Positions 37,776 to 45,910 of a DNA stretch of 53,982 nt are shown here, in pieces. A program made the translations under genes and the position numbers. Below the pieces are notes generated by a model, which was given only the letters and a program-made list of their open reading frames with translations, made no database searches and was not told the DNA's origin. Source of the stretch: Candidatus Hodarchaeota archaeon (GTDB lineage: Archaea; Asgardarchaeota; Heimdallarchaeia; Hodarchaeales; YT1-057); NCBI GenBank assembly GCA_016839955.1, contig JAEOTI010000553.1, positions 1 through 53,982 on the forward strand, written 5' to 3'. The stretch's first letter is position 1, and every line of letters begins with the position of its first letter.

Positions 37776-38330
37776 ATGCTGAGGATGTTGGAAGAACTTG
37801 AAGAAATTCTAAGAAAATATAATTTTCGAAAACAAAACATTCGCCGTCGTGTAGCCCATTTGATTCAGAAAGATGCAGCTTATTATAGAAAATGGCAGAT
37901 AGATCGTGAAAATGAACAGTTTTCTAGTATTGGCATGGCAGCATTGGTCTTTCATCCATCAGAAGATGGCCGAATGTTATTTGTAAAGGAGTATAGGCGG
38001 ATTCAAGGAAAATCCGTTCTTATCTGGACTGTTCCGGGGGGTGGGGCAATAAAAAGCGATCATACGATTGAGAACGCCTTAACGAGGGAAATCTTTGAAG
38101 AAACTGGTATCAAAGCCAATCCACGACATCTGTATTTTGTAGACCAACATATAGGCATTACTCCATGGAAGAAGATAATTTTCAACTTCTACTTCTTTAC
38201 GTTTGATGCTGAAGCAATAAATGAAGAAATAAATATTATGAATAATAAAATTATAGCTGTTGAATGGAGAAAGAAGCTTCCCGAGAATTTGTGGTTTCGG
38301 GAAGACTACGAAACAATACTAGAAAAGTGA
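37776..38330 (+). CDS. Nudix hydrolase
   Basis: The 184-residue protein has the Nudix fold and box near VPGGGAIKSDHTIENALTRE followed by IFEETGI. The metal-binding REIFEE part of the consensus G-x5-E-x7-RE-U-x-EE-x-G-U is intact. At the first Glu position the residue is His (in SDHTIE), which is atypical. The N-terminal 50 residues are helical and basic. The family hydrolyses nucleoside diphosphate-linked compounds; the substrate cannot be read here. It follows the UPF0104 gene by two bases. A second ATG at 37785 is a possible start. Confidence 0.88.
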   Translation: MLRMLEELEEILRKYNFRKQNIRRRVAHLIQKDAAYYRKWQIDRENEQFSSIGMAALVFHPSEDGRMLFVKEYRRIQGKSVLIWTVPGGGAIKSDHTIENALTREIFEETGIKANPRHLYFVDQHIGITPWKKIIFNFYFFTFDAEAINEEINIMNNKIIAVEWRKKLPENLWFREDYETILEK

Positions 38331-38354
38331 TTACTTGTTTATTGATGAAACAAA

Positions 38355-38789
38355 CTAAATATCGATCACTATAATTGCTATCCACATGTTTTTCTCCTGC
38401 TTTACACAAAATTTATGATATGTCACACCCTTCACTTGGGTTTCTAAAAGAACATAATCTGCTTCTTCCCCTAACAATTTAGCCTGACTTGTAATTTTAT
38501 CGTCATTTTTCGCAATTGTAATTTCCTTTATTTCACTAAAAAACATATTATTAACTTCAATAAGAAATAAAACCTCAGATAGCCAACGGTGCACTAATTG
38601 TTCTTCATTTTTTGCTTCTACTGAAATTTCAATATAATCTGAAGGTTCAATTTCATTAATATCATACATAACTTCTAACATTGCTTTAGTTGCAATATTT
38701 AGAAGTTCTTCAAGTGAATTAGCTTTGGCTTCAAATGCAACATCACTTGTGAGGTCCTCTAGATAGCGAAAGGTCATAGTTTCATTCAA
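38355..38789 (-). CDS. Archease, RtcB activator
   Basis: The 144-residue protein shows the archease pattern: FRYLEDLTSDVAFEAKANSLEELLNIATKAMLEVMYD (about 7-43), then LVHRWLSEVLFLIEVNNMFFSE (about 65-86), VKGVTYHKFCVKQEKN and a C-terminal IVIDI with the conserved Asp. Archease allows RtcB multiple turnovers and broadens its nucleotide use. The start is either TTG 38789 or ATG 38777. rtcB lies about 2.7 kb away, which fits a shared role in tRNA intron removal. Confidence 0.92.
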   Translation of the reverse strand: MNETMTFRYLEDLTSDVAFEAKANSLEELLNIATKAMLEVMYDINEIEPSDYIEISVEAKNEEQLVHRWLSEVLFLIEVNNMFFSEIKEITIAKNDDKITSQAKLLGEEADYVLLETQVKGVTYHKFCVKQEKNMWIAIIVIDI

Positions 38790-38963
38790 CTAGCCTAATC
38801 ATTTTTTCTAAATACTCCATTATGTTAAGAGAAATGAGTTAGTTGTTATGAGAACCATTCGGTTCCCTTATAAATCTCAAATAAAGGGAAAAAAATAGCA
38901 TATTTCTTTAATAGAATGATATGTAGACAGAGAATTTTCTTTTTTACTTAAAGAGGGCTGATT

Positions 38964-39275
38964 TTGGTATCAATCGCAAGAATACGCCTTATGAGCACTG
39001 ACATTGGCGAACTGAAAAGAATGACAGAAGAAATGAAGATGATTGCTAAACGGACTGGAGTTCGCTTACGAGGACCTGTATTTTTACCAACTAAACGGCT
39101 CAAGGTAACAACTCGCAAAAGTCCTTGCGGTGAAGGATCTAACACTTGGGAGACTTACGAGATGCGCATCCATAAACGATTAATCGACATTGGGGCTGAT
39201 GAGAAGACCATGCGTCAAATTATGAGATTAAACGTTCCTCGGGCTATTTTTGTCGAGATAGAACTCGGATCTTAA
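38964..39275 (+). CDS. rps10: Small ribosomal subunit protein uS10
   Basis: The 103-residue product matches archaeal uS10: ARIRLMSTDIGELKRM, GPVFLPTKRLKVTTRKSPCGEGSNTWETYEMRIHKRLIDI and VPRAIFVEIEL. It starts at a TTG six bases after GAGGG. In most archaea uS10 follows EF1A on the same strand. Here it faces the EF1A-family genes convergently with only 16 bases between stops, so the str-type cluster has been inverted locally. Confidence 0.97.
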   Translation: MVSIARIRLMSTDIGELKRMTEEMKMIAKRTGVRLRGPVFLPTKRLKVTTRKSPCGEGSNTWETYEMRIHKRLIDIGADEKTMRQIMRLNVPRAIFVEIELGS

Positions 39276-39291
39276 AGTAATCATCCTTTTT

Positions 39292-40656
39292 TTACCCTAG
39301 GATGACCTTTTGAATGATTCCCACAGCTACAGTTGATCCCATGTGTCTAAGAATTGTCCTTCCTAGAACTGGATGATCTTCGAAGGCTTCAGCAACAATT
39401 GGTTGAGTTGGTTGAAGAGTAACTAAGGCTAGTTCACTAGGAAAAACAAGATTGAATAACCCAGTTGCAGGGTTTTTTCTCTTAAGCTTACTAAATCGAG
39501 GATTTTCCCGCTCTATCTTGTCTATTGAGATAATTTGGGCAGAAGAATAAGAAGTACCTATATGCATAACGAAATTCGCTCCTGGTGTAATTGGGCGTCC
39601 CATACTTTCAAGAATTAATAATCGAGACGTAATCTTATCAGCTACTCCAAAAGATTCCTCAGGTTCCCCGATTACCAGACCTGGTTGTTCGAGAATGTCA
39701 TCATCAATCCCTTGAAGATTTACAATTCCATGTTCCCCACCAGCCAGACTATCAATAGCTTCTCCATTGCTTAACCATAAATCCTTCACAATACCTGATA
39801 TTCCACCCGGCTGTACTAAAACTGTATTACCTACAGATATGGTCCCACTTACGATACGTCCATCGATAACTGTGCCAACACCGGGTTTTTCATATGCATC
39901 TTGAACAAGGAAACGGAATGTTTGGTCTTGCCGTATATTTGGGGGGTTCATTGAATCTAATGCTTCTAAAAGAGTTGGTCCTTGATACCATGGCATGTTT
40001 ATACTACGTTTAGTAAGATTGTCTCCTTCAAAGCCACTAATAGGGACAAAAGGAATTTGTTCTAATTTTCTTACCCATGGACTTTGTATTTCTTGTAATA
40101 ACCGCTTAATAGTGTCAATTGTTTCTAAGTACTGTTTTTCGTTATACTTCACCGTATCCATTTTATTTATCGCAATACAAACTTCTTGTACTCCAAGTAC
40201 AGATGCTAAAATAGTATGTTCCCGCGTTTGCCCTCCAGGGTTACCATCACCACTTCCTAATTTTAAACCTGATTTTAAATCGCTAGGATTTGCAGAAACC
40301 ATTAAAATACAAGCATCAGCCTGTGCAGCGCCCCTAAGGGCATTTTTAACAAAATCACGATGACCTGGAGCATCAATAAGTAAAAATCTCCGATTTGAAG
40401 TCTCAAAAGGAAAAAAAGCAATGTCTTCAGTTAAACCTCTTTCTCTTTCTTCTGGAAGGGAATCTAGGACAAAAGCCCATTTCCACGAAGCCATACCTAA
40501 GGTTTCAGCCTCACTCTCCAATTTATCCATGTTTCTTGAATCAATGATACCAAGTTCATGAAGAAAATGGCCTAATGTCGTACTTTTTCCATGGTCAACA
40601 TGTCCTAATACAACCAAAGAAATTAATGGTTTAGAAGTTTGAATCTGATTATTCAT
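39292..40656 (-). CDS. Second EF1A/eRF3/Hbs1-family translational GTPase
   Basis: The 454-residue protein has all G motifs of the EF1A class: GHVDHGKSTTLGHF, the switch-I stretch SWKWAFVLDSLPEERERGLT, DAPGHRDFVKN, INKMD and PISGFEGDN, followed by the two beta-barrel domains ending GSTVAVGIIQKVILG. It is diverged from canonical archaeal EF1A: the threonine-rich GLTEDIAFF replaces GITIDV, and domain II begins FRFLVQDAYEKPGVGTVIDG. It lies 96 bases downstream of the larger EF1A gene on the same strand. It could be a specialised elongation, release or ribosome-rescue GTPase (eRF3/Hbs1-like); the sequence alone does not decide. Confidence 0.85.
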   Translation of the reverse strand: MNNQIQTSKPLISLVVLGHVDHGKSTTLGHFLHELGIIDSRNMDKLESEAETLGMASWKWAFVLDSLPEERERGLTEDIAFFPFETSNRRFLLIDAPGHRDFVKNALRGAAQADACILMVSANPSDLKSGLKLGSGDGNPGGQTREHTILASVLGVQEVCIAINKMDTVKYNEKQYLETIDTIKRLLQEIQSPWVRKLEQIPFVPISGFEGDNLTKRSINMPWYQGPTLLEALDSMNPPNIRQDQTFRFLVQDAYEKPGVGTVIDGRIVSGTISVGNTVLVQPGGISGIVKDLWLSNGEAIDSLAGGEHGIVNLQGIDDDILEQPGLVIGEPEESFGVADKITSRLLILESMGRPITPGANFVMHIGTSYSSAQIISIDKIERENPRFSKLKRKNPATGLFNLVFPSELALVTLQPTQPIVAEAFEDHPVLGRTILRHMGSTVAVGIIQKVILG

Positions 40657-40720
40657 GGTAAGCCAGCCAATTAAAAAAATAAAGAAATTATTAATAGAAA
40701 TAAAAAGGAAAATAGAGGAA

Positions 40721-40736
40721 CCAGGGATTATCCTGG
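40721..40736 (-). terminator. Hairpin between the two EF1A-family genes
   Basis: CCAGG (40721-40725) and CCTGG (40732-40736) form a 5-bp stem with a 6-nt loop after the larger EF1A gene. On the minus strand it is followed by a T-rich stretch with runs of four and five T. It could end or attenuate transcription between the two genes. Confidence 0.35.
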
Positions 40737-40752
40737 AACCATAAAAAAGGTT

Positions 40753-42306
40753 TTAGCTTGAATAACGTCCTTTTTCAACTTTTTCTACAATACCTACCGC
40801 AACGGTTTTACCTGAGTCTCTCAAGGCGAATCTTCCGAGTGGTGGAGATTTAGCCAGTGGTTCTACTACTATAGGTTGAATAGGAGTCATCCAAACCATA
40901 CCACGTTGGTTTTGACCTAATTCAGCGATTTCCTTGCCTTGAAGATCGCGGACCTCAGTGACTCTACAAGCAACTTGAGAGGTGCCGCAATGTACAACAG
41001 GTGTATAATCTTTATGAATTGCCCAAACACCACCCTCTGCACCCTTTTTCTTTTTGCCTAAAGCTCTAACAACAAGGACTAGGGAAAGAAAACCATCTTG
41101 ACCGGGTTTTAACGCTTCTGCAGTATCTTCTGCTGTTCCTATTACAGAACCTTTGAGGAAGTCACTTGCTCCGAGATTTTTCGTTTTAATATTGAAACCA
41201 ACGTTGTCCCCAGGACCAGCTTCGGGAAGATCTTTATGGAACTCCTGTATTGATTTTACTGTAATCCCAGTAGGATCACGGGATTTTTTAGTGTGAGAAA
41301 CGACCACTTCGCTATCTGGTTTAAGAACACCGCTGGCAACTCGACCTGTTAGGACGGTTCCAACTCCACCAATATTCAGAACACTTCCGATTGGAATCCG
41401 AAGGGCTTGTTTAGATAATTGGCTTTTCCGTTCAGCGGGGGATGGAAGCTCATTTAGAGCTTCAATTAAGCTAGGACCTGAATACCAACTAAGGGTGTCA
41501 TGTGCTTTAAGTACTGTATCTTTCTCCTTTTCTAAGGATTCTAAAAACTCAGCGTCGGATCCACCACTTTTAGCAGCAGAAATATGTCCGTCTAGATTTT
41601 TTGTAATCATATCCTTATTAAGTAGATTTACACCAATTAAACCACTAGTTGGCACAAATTTGATGTTATTTGCCTTTTCTTCGGCATTTTCCACATTTAT
41701 TGCTTTCATGAGGATAGAGAATGTCCCTTTGATGTTTGTCTTGATTTCGTCATATCTTTTCTGATCATATTGAGGATCAATGTCATCCATCTTGTTTATA
41801 GCAACTACAATATCGGTTATTCCTAGTGAAGTTAATAGAAGCATGTGTTCAGTAGTCATTCCAATAACATTTGCGTATTTCCCTGTAGCGGTACCAGCTC
41901 GTTTAACACCGTCTTCAAATTCACCTTTACGAGCAGAAACTACTAAAATTGCAGCATCCGCTTGAGATGCGCCGGTAATAAGATTTTTAACAAAGTCTGA
42001 ATGTCCAGGTGCATCAATGAGGTTGAAAATATATTTATCAGTTTTAAACTCCATGAAAGAAGTGTTGATAGTTAGTCCGCGCTGACGTTCTTCAATAAGC
42101 GGGTCTAGAATCCACGCATATGACCAGGAGCCCATGCCTTCCTTTTTACTATCAAGATAATACCGTTCTGCGATTCTCCAAGGCTCACGCTTCTTCTTGG
42201 GATCATGAATTTGTCCCAATTGGAAAAGCATGTGACCAAGACCCGTACTCTTACCGTGATCAACATGCCCTGTGACAATAAGGTTAATCCGTTCCAAGTC
42301 AGCCAT
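40753..42306 (-). CDS. tuf: Elongation factor 1-alpha (aEF1A) with insertions
   Basis: The 517-residue protein is about 80 residues longer than usual archaeal EF1A. It has GHVDHGKSTG (13-22), SYAWILDPLIEERQRGLTI, DAPGHSDFVKNLITGASQADAAILVVSA, INKMD and PTSG (219-222), then barrel domains with GGVGTVLTGRVASGVLKP and a C-terminal GRFALRDSGKTVAVGIVEKV. Insertions lie at about 130-147 (between VVSARKGEFEDG and TTEH), about 232-272 (before WYSGPSLIEAL, where a few residues are normal) and about 417-427. It is the better candidate for the main EF1A that brings aminoacyl-tRNA to the ribosome. The long leader holds a tandem repeat. Confidence 0.88.
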   Translation of the reverse strand: MADLERINLIVTGHVDHGKSTGLGHMLFQLGQIHDPKKKREPWRIAERYYLDSKKEGMGSWSYAWILDPLIEERQRGLTINTSFMEFKTDKYIFNLIDAPGHSDFVKNLITGASQADAAILVVSARKGEFEDGVKRAGTATGKYANVIGMTTEHMLLLTSLGITDIVVAINKMDDIDPQYDQKRYDEIKTNIKGTFSILMKAINVENAEEKANNIKFVPTSGLIGVNLLNKDMITKNLDGHISAAKSGGSDAEFLESLEKEKDTVLKAHDTLSWYSGPSLIEALNELPSPAERKSQLSKQALRIPIGSVLNIGGVGTVLTGRVASGVLKPDSEVVVSHTKKSRDPTGITVKSIQEFHKDLPEAGPGDNVGFNIKTKNLGASDFLKGSVIGTAEDTAEALKPGQDGFLSLVLVVRALGKKKKGAEGGVWAIHKDYTPVVHCGTSQVACRVTEVRDLQGKEIAELGQNQRGMVWMTPIQPIVVEPLAKSPPLGRFALRDSGKTVAVGIVEKVEKGRYSS

Positions 42307-42381
42307 AATATGTTCATTCCTCGTTTAATCATGTATATAATCTCTATTGCTCCCTTCCAAATTTTCTGAGAGCATCTTAAG

Positions 42382-42417
42382 ATTCAATCTCTAGATTAAA
42401 ATTCAATCTTTAGATTA
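42382..42417. repeat. Tandem dyad repeat in the EF1A leader
   Basis: Two near-identical 17-bp units, ATTCAATCTCTAGATTA (42382-42398) and ATTCAATCTTTAGATTA (42401-42417), lie 19 bp apart. Each contains an inverted repeat AATCT/AGATT with a 2-bp centre. On the minus strand they lie about 75-110 bases before the EF1A start, between the presumed TATA box and the start codon. They could be operator sites or RNA hairpins. Confidence 0.5.
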
Positions 42418-42844
42418 TTTCGGCTAATACAACAAAGGTATCAAGAACGGAGATATTGGCTTTAAAAATTTAAATCAATGTTGAATGATGGATCTAAACC
42501 AAATTTTAACTAATATGATTCAATTAAGATGAATCGTTCAATAAATATGAGAAAGAAAGTTGAAGAGTCTTAACCTTTGCTTCGATTATTTGAAAAATAA
42601 GATTTAGGTTTTTCGAAAAAAAACGAGAAAGATGAATTAATTATATTCATTAATTATTAGAATTATTAAGGGGCTCAAAATAGAAAGGAAAGTCAATTTC
42701 TGAGTTTTCATTAAGGAATAAATCCTGAACTATTAAATATATAAATAAGAGATAGCATAGAAAATTGAAGAAATTCAAGATATTTCAAATATTGCCAAAT
42801 CCTTTTAACAGCCGTTGTAGAAGGTAAAAGAGGAGTTCTGTAGG
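42418..42844. other. Intergenic region between divergent EF1A and coiled-coil genes
   Basis: Apart from the TATA-like sequence near 42461-42474 and the presumed promoter of the plus-strand unknown gene, nothing recognisable is seen. It is strongly AT-rich, with AATTAATTA-type tracts near 42635-42660. No tRNA, C/D box RNA or open frame above about 15 codons with a ribosome-binding site stands out. Confidence 0.4.
42461..42474 (-). promoter_or_regulatory. TATA-like box upstream of EF1A
   Basis: The AT-only stretch 42461-42474 (TTTAAATTTTTAAA on the minus strand) is a candidate archaeal TATA box. It would place the transcript start near 42435-42440 and give a leader of about 130 bases that includes the tandem dyads. 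No BRE is clearly seen. Confidence 0.35.
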
Positions 42845-44023
42845 GTGGAAAGCGAACAACCGTTTCCTCGTCAAAGATTGGAGAAAGAATTCAATTTAGC
42901 AGAACAGAAACTCCTTAATCTGAGAACAAAACGGAAAGAGAGTGAAGAAGAGGTACAAGAAACTCTGAAGGACATTCAATCACTCGAACAAACTCTTAAT
43001 GAGAAAAAAAGAAGGCTAATCTATTCTCAACAAAGTTTACAATCAATTCGTTCCAAAATTGATCAAGTTGAAAAAATCAAACGACTTCTAATAAAAGAAA
43101 TGGAAAAATCAGAAGAAGAACGTAAAGAAGAATCTAAACAAAGACTTGAAGCAGAACAAAAACGCCGAGAGGAAGGGAAATATGCAGAAATCGAAGGTAG
43201 GGTTTTTCAAGAAATTCTCAAAGATGCAAGAGCAAGAACCAGACGACAGTCTTCAGAGAAACAAGAGAGTGCTTTTCTTCGTTCTACAATTCCAATTGCA
43301 GTTCATGATCGAATAGAGAAACTAGGTGAAAATGAAAAAGTAAATCCTGATATTCTTATTGGTATAATTGATGAACTAGCATTCCAATACAACTTACTCC
43401 AAAATCTACCTCAAGGTGATCAAGAAGAAGATATAGATTCCTTAAGGACATTAAATCAAGCAGGAATAGGTTTTCTCGCTTTTTTAAAAATTCTAGGTCT
43501 TCAAGAAGGACATACGTGGGACTTTCAAAAATTTGTTAACGATTTAGAAGGATCTATTAGTAAAACCTCTACAACATATTATGCTAGAGAAGGATTCACA
43601 GATATACTTGACATTGAGGAAATTTCTTATTCCATAGATTCGCATATTGCAGCAGTTTGCACGTTAATAGACGATCAACCTAAGAACAAAATTTATTCGG
43701 CTCTAGAACCTCTGAGAATCAGTATAGAGGAAAGATTAGGAAGTATTTTGAAACAACTTGATTCTTCTAAGAAAATTTTCCTCAATGACCTCTTTAGAGA
43801 AGCAGTGCTTAAAAATAAACTATTTAGCTCCGGATCAGTCGAAGGAATCGCTGATTTGGGGAAGATTCGGCTTGAATTTTCTGATAAGGAAGTATTTGGT
43901 AAGAATACTGCAGAAAAGATTGATGAAATTCAGAAAAAGCTTGATGTCATTTCATTAGCTATTGCAGAAATCTTTCTTGAGGAAGAAAGCGTCCGTAAAG
44001 TAGTGGAGTCAAGGTTGAGTTAA
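42845..44023 (+). CDS. Coiled-coil protein of unknown function (first of a coupled pair)
   Basis: The 392-residue product starts at GTG with an AGGAG upstream. Residues about 12-118 form a long charged coiled coil (Lys/Glu heptads with KRKESEEEVQETLKD and QRLEAEQKRREEGKY). The rest (about 140-392) is a soluble helical domain with SGSVEGIADLG and an acidic end. No family is recognised. The next gene starts one base after its stop, so the two are translationally coupled and their products may interact. No membrane segment is present. A scaffold or cytoskeletal-adaptor role would be speculation. Confidence 0.75.
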   Translation: MESEQPFPRQRLEKEFNLAEQKLLNLRTKRKESEEEVQETLKDIQSLEQTLNEKKRRLIYSQQSLQSIRSKIDQVEKIKRLLIKEMEKSEEERKEESKQRLEAEQKRREEGKYAEIEGRVFQEILKDARARTRRQSSEKQESAFLRSTIPIAVHDRIEKLGENEKVNPDILIGIIDELAFQYNLLQNLPQGDQEEDIDSLRTLNQAGIGFLAFLKILGLQEGHTWDFQKFVNDLEGSISKTSTTYYAREGFTDILDIEEISYSIDSHIAAVCTLIDDQPKNKIYSALEPLRISIEERLGSILKQLDSSKKIFLNDLFREAVLKNKLFSSGSVEGIADLGKIRLEFSDKEVFGKNTAEKIDEIQKKLDVISLAIAEIFLEEESVRKVVESRLS

Positions 44024-44024
44024 A

Positions 44025-44864
44025 ATGATCCAAGGATATGTATCTTTGAATGGTCTTGGTGAGACTGGTGACCTGGACTTCCGAGATCTTACACCTTCTG
44101 AAGAATTTAGACTCCTGAGCCTACTTGAACGAACAACTCAAGGTCCAATAAGTACCACCTGGATTCCTTGCCCAGATGGGTTTTTAGTCATTCCCCGACA
44201 ACCAGAACGACAATATGCTGATAATTTAGTCCAATGGGTGTTGGAAAGGAGAGCAACAGTTAGACAGGCAGCATCCCTAGCAAAAGGTGGAGAGTTAACG
44301 TGGCACTCTGCATTAAAGTTTTTGCTTTACTACCCATCAAAAGTAACCTCAAAAGGTGATAAAAGTGTTCGAGGAGTTTCAGTATATCTCCCTAGAGCTC
44401 CTTTTTCAGGGAATTTAGCTCAAATTTCTGCAGTTTGTCTTATGAAAGTGCCAAATCAAATAGATACCTGTTCACCAGCAATAGAATGGCGTGTTTTTCC
44501 AGAAACTAAGACTGATTTCGTAAATGAGCTATGGAATAAGGTCGGGAATCTAGCTAACCCACTTGCGGATAAAGTAAGAAAGATATCTAACAAAGAACTA
44601 ACATTTCACCCTTCTCAGGTTGTATTTAGGGACTCTCGATTATGGATAGACCCTTTAAGACGCACACAAGAATATAATATACTGAGTCTTACTATTCTAG
44701 AGCAGGGAACACGACCTATCAGTGGTTTGATTGGATCATCTCGACAAATGAACGAAGAATTAGCGAGAAAAATGAAAGAAGATATTATTACAGAAAGTGC
44801 TTATGAGGAACTAATACAAAACCTCAAAATAGTTGACACACGAAAGAGAGAAACTGTTTGGTAA
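44025..44864 (+). CDS. Unknown protein, second of a coupled pair
   Basis: The 279-residue protein is not recognised. It begins with a predicted strand-rich part (MIQGYVSLNGLGETGDLDFRDL), has a core with LTPSEEFRLLSLLER and DGFLVIPRQP, and a basic segment around VLERRATVRQAASLAKGG. The middle (about 105-165, RGVSVYLPRAPFSGNLAQIS to EWRVFPET) looks like a small alpha/beta domain. The C-terminal 40 residues are helical and charged. Its start lies one base after the stop of the coiled-coil gene. No catalytic motif is evident. Confidence 0.72.
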   Translation: MIQGYVSLNGLGETGDLDFRDLTPSEEFRLLSLLERTTQGPISTTWIPCPDGFLVIPRQPERQYADNLVQWVLERRATVRQAASLAKGGELTWHSALKFLLYYPSKVTSKGDKSVRGVSVYLPRAPFSGNLAQISAVCLMKVPNQIDTCSPAIEWRVFPETKTDFVNELWNKVGNLANPLADKVRKISNKELTFHPSQVVFRDSRLWIDPLRRTQEYNILSLTILEQGTRPISGLIGSSRQMNEELARKMKEDIITESAYEELIQNLKIVDTRKRETVW

Positions 44865-44874
44865 GAAATAAGAT

Positions 44875-44930
44875 CCAAAAAAAGTAGTTAGAGTATATCT
44901 TTTTTTATTTAAATATGACTTTTTTTTGTT
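44875..44930. terminator. Bidirectional T-tract terminator between convergent genes
   Basis: Between the unknown gene pair (plus) and the HAD gene (minus) there are T runs on both strands: seven T and then eight T on the plus strand (about 44900-44928) and seven A, read as T on the minus strand, near 44878-44884. This fits archaeal T-tract termination. Confidence 0.45.
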
Positions 44931-45679
44931 ATCAAGTTAAGGGTAGAGACTAGGTTCTTTAAATCTTTTAATATTGATGCGGTGTATGGTTGTAAGTTTC
45001 TTAAGTCAGTCAATTTTTTTTTTCGATCAATGAGAATACATTGTATTCCTAACGCTAAACAATATTCTGCTTCGATTTGAGAATCTCCTATAAAAATTGA
45101 ATCTCTTGCTGATCCATCGATAAAATCTAATAATTTGGTCCAGTATTTCCAATGAGATTTCATATATCCTATTTTATCATATCCAATTTTTTTATTAAAA
45201 AAAGAAGCAATATTTGCACCAACCAGACTTCCCTTAACATGGCTAGTATGAGCATTCGATGCAACAATTAAATCGATATCAGGAAATTCCTTTTGAATTG
45301 ACATCAAAACTTTCCTTGTCTCAGGAAAACTTGCATCCCCTGAAGAACCAACACGAAATTCGTAGTTCCTACTTTCAATTTCATTTCTTAATTCTTGAGG
45401 GATGTCTACTAAATGCTTAGTAAGATTTGTAATTATCTTTTCTTCATATTTTTGGTCAAGTTCTTGCATCTCTTCTAAAGTCTGTTCTGTTTTTCTATTA
45501 TAGATACTTTTAACCTCGCTCATCCACCATCTAAGAGCTTCTTTATGATAATTTTTTGCTTCATTTTGGTTAATACCTAATTTAGTAAAGATACGAACAT
45601 ATTCCGTTTCATAGAGAGAAAGAATAATTTCAGGGTCGACTAGAACATCGTGCAAGTCAAAAATAAGGTGCTTAATCAA
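44909..45679 (-). CDS. HAD-superfamily protein with altered motif I
   Basis: The 256-residue protein has the HAD core: motif I LIFDLHDVLVD (about 5-15), a helical cap (about 20-125), motif II VASNAHTSHV (about 138-147), motif III Lys in GYMKSHWKYW, and motif IV IFIGDSQIEAEYC. In motif I the usual second Asp of DxD is His (D-L-H-D), so the acid/base residue is missing. Phosphotransferase-type HADs need it, so the protein may be a non-phosphatase HAD or inactive. The start is TTG with GAGGAA upstream. It is similar in size to haloacid dehalogenase/phosphonatase-like proteins; the substrate is unknown. Confidence 0.8.
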   Translation of the reverse strand: MIKHLIFDLHDVLVDPEIILSLYETEYVRIFTKLGINQNEAKNYHKEALRWWMSEVKSIYNRKTEQTLEEMQELDQKYEEKIITNLTKHLVDIPQELRNEIESRNYEFRVGSSGDASFPETRKVLMSIQKEFPDIDLIVASNAHTSHVKGSLVGANIASFFNKKIGYDKIGYMKSHWKYWTKLLDFIDGSARDSIFIGDSQIEAEYCLALGIQCILIDRKKKLTDLRNLQPYTASILKDLKNLVSTLNLITKKSHI

Positions 45680-45749
45680 TAATGATTCCTCAGAAATATA
45701 ATCTCTCCTATCGAGCTTAAAATAGATATTTTTTCTTACTTAGGTTTGG

Positions 45750-45866
45750 CGCCGGGGGTGGGATTTGAACCCACGAGTCCCAAAGGGACACTGGCTTTCA
45801 TTAGAAGGAGAAAAAGAAAAACATTCTACTCAAGGCCAGCGCCGTAGTCCGCTTGGCTACCCCGGC
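45750..45866 (-). tRNA. tRNA-Ser(UGA) with an anticodon-loop intron
   Basis: On the minus strand the acceptor GCCGGGG/CCCCGGC, D-arm GCC/GGC, anticodon stem CTGGC/GCCAG with loop CTTGAGA (anticodon TGA), a long variable arm TGTCCCTTTGGGACTC and T-arm GTGGG-TTCAAAT-CCCAC give a class II tRNA. G73 supports serine rather than leucine. CCA is encoded at 45747-45749. A 32-nt pyrimidine-rich intron (45797-45828) sits at 37/38 and has an internal TAGAA/TTCTA stem; its bulge-helix-bulge central helix is weaker than in tRNA-Thr. The mature length is 85 nt. Confidence 0.93.
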
Positions 45867-45901
45867 TTATGTAAGCTTATATCATTCTCCAACTTAAGAA
45901 C

Positions 45902-45910
45902 CTTATAAAC
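45902..45910 (-). promoter_or_regulatory. TATA-like box for tRNA-Ser
   Basis: On the minus strand GTTTATAAG is centred about 40 bases before the mature 5' end of tRNA-Ser. This would give a start about 14 bases upstream of the tRNA, consistent with a short 5' leader removed by RNase P. Confidence 0.45.

Noticed and set aside
39995..40363. 122-codon plus-strand frame antisense to the second EF1A-type gene
   Set aside because: Shadow of a certain gene; no motif or ribosome-binding site.
45750..45866. tRNA-Leu(GAG) reading of the class II tRNA
   Set aside because: The stem CTGGC/GCCAG fixes the loop as CTTGAGA with anticodon TGA, and G73 fits serine; leucine would need A73 and a shifted stem.
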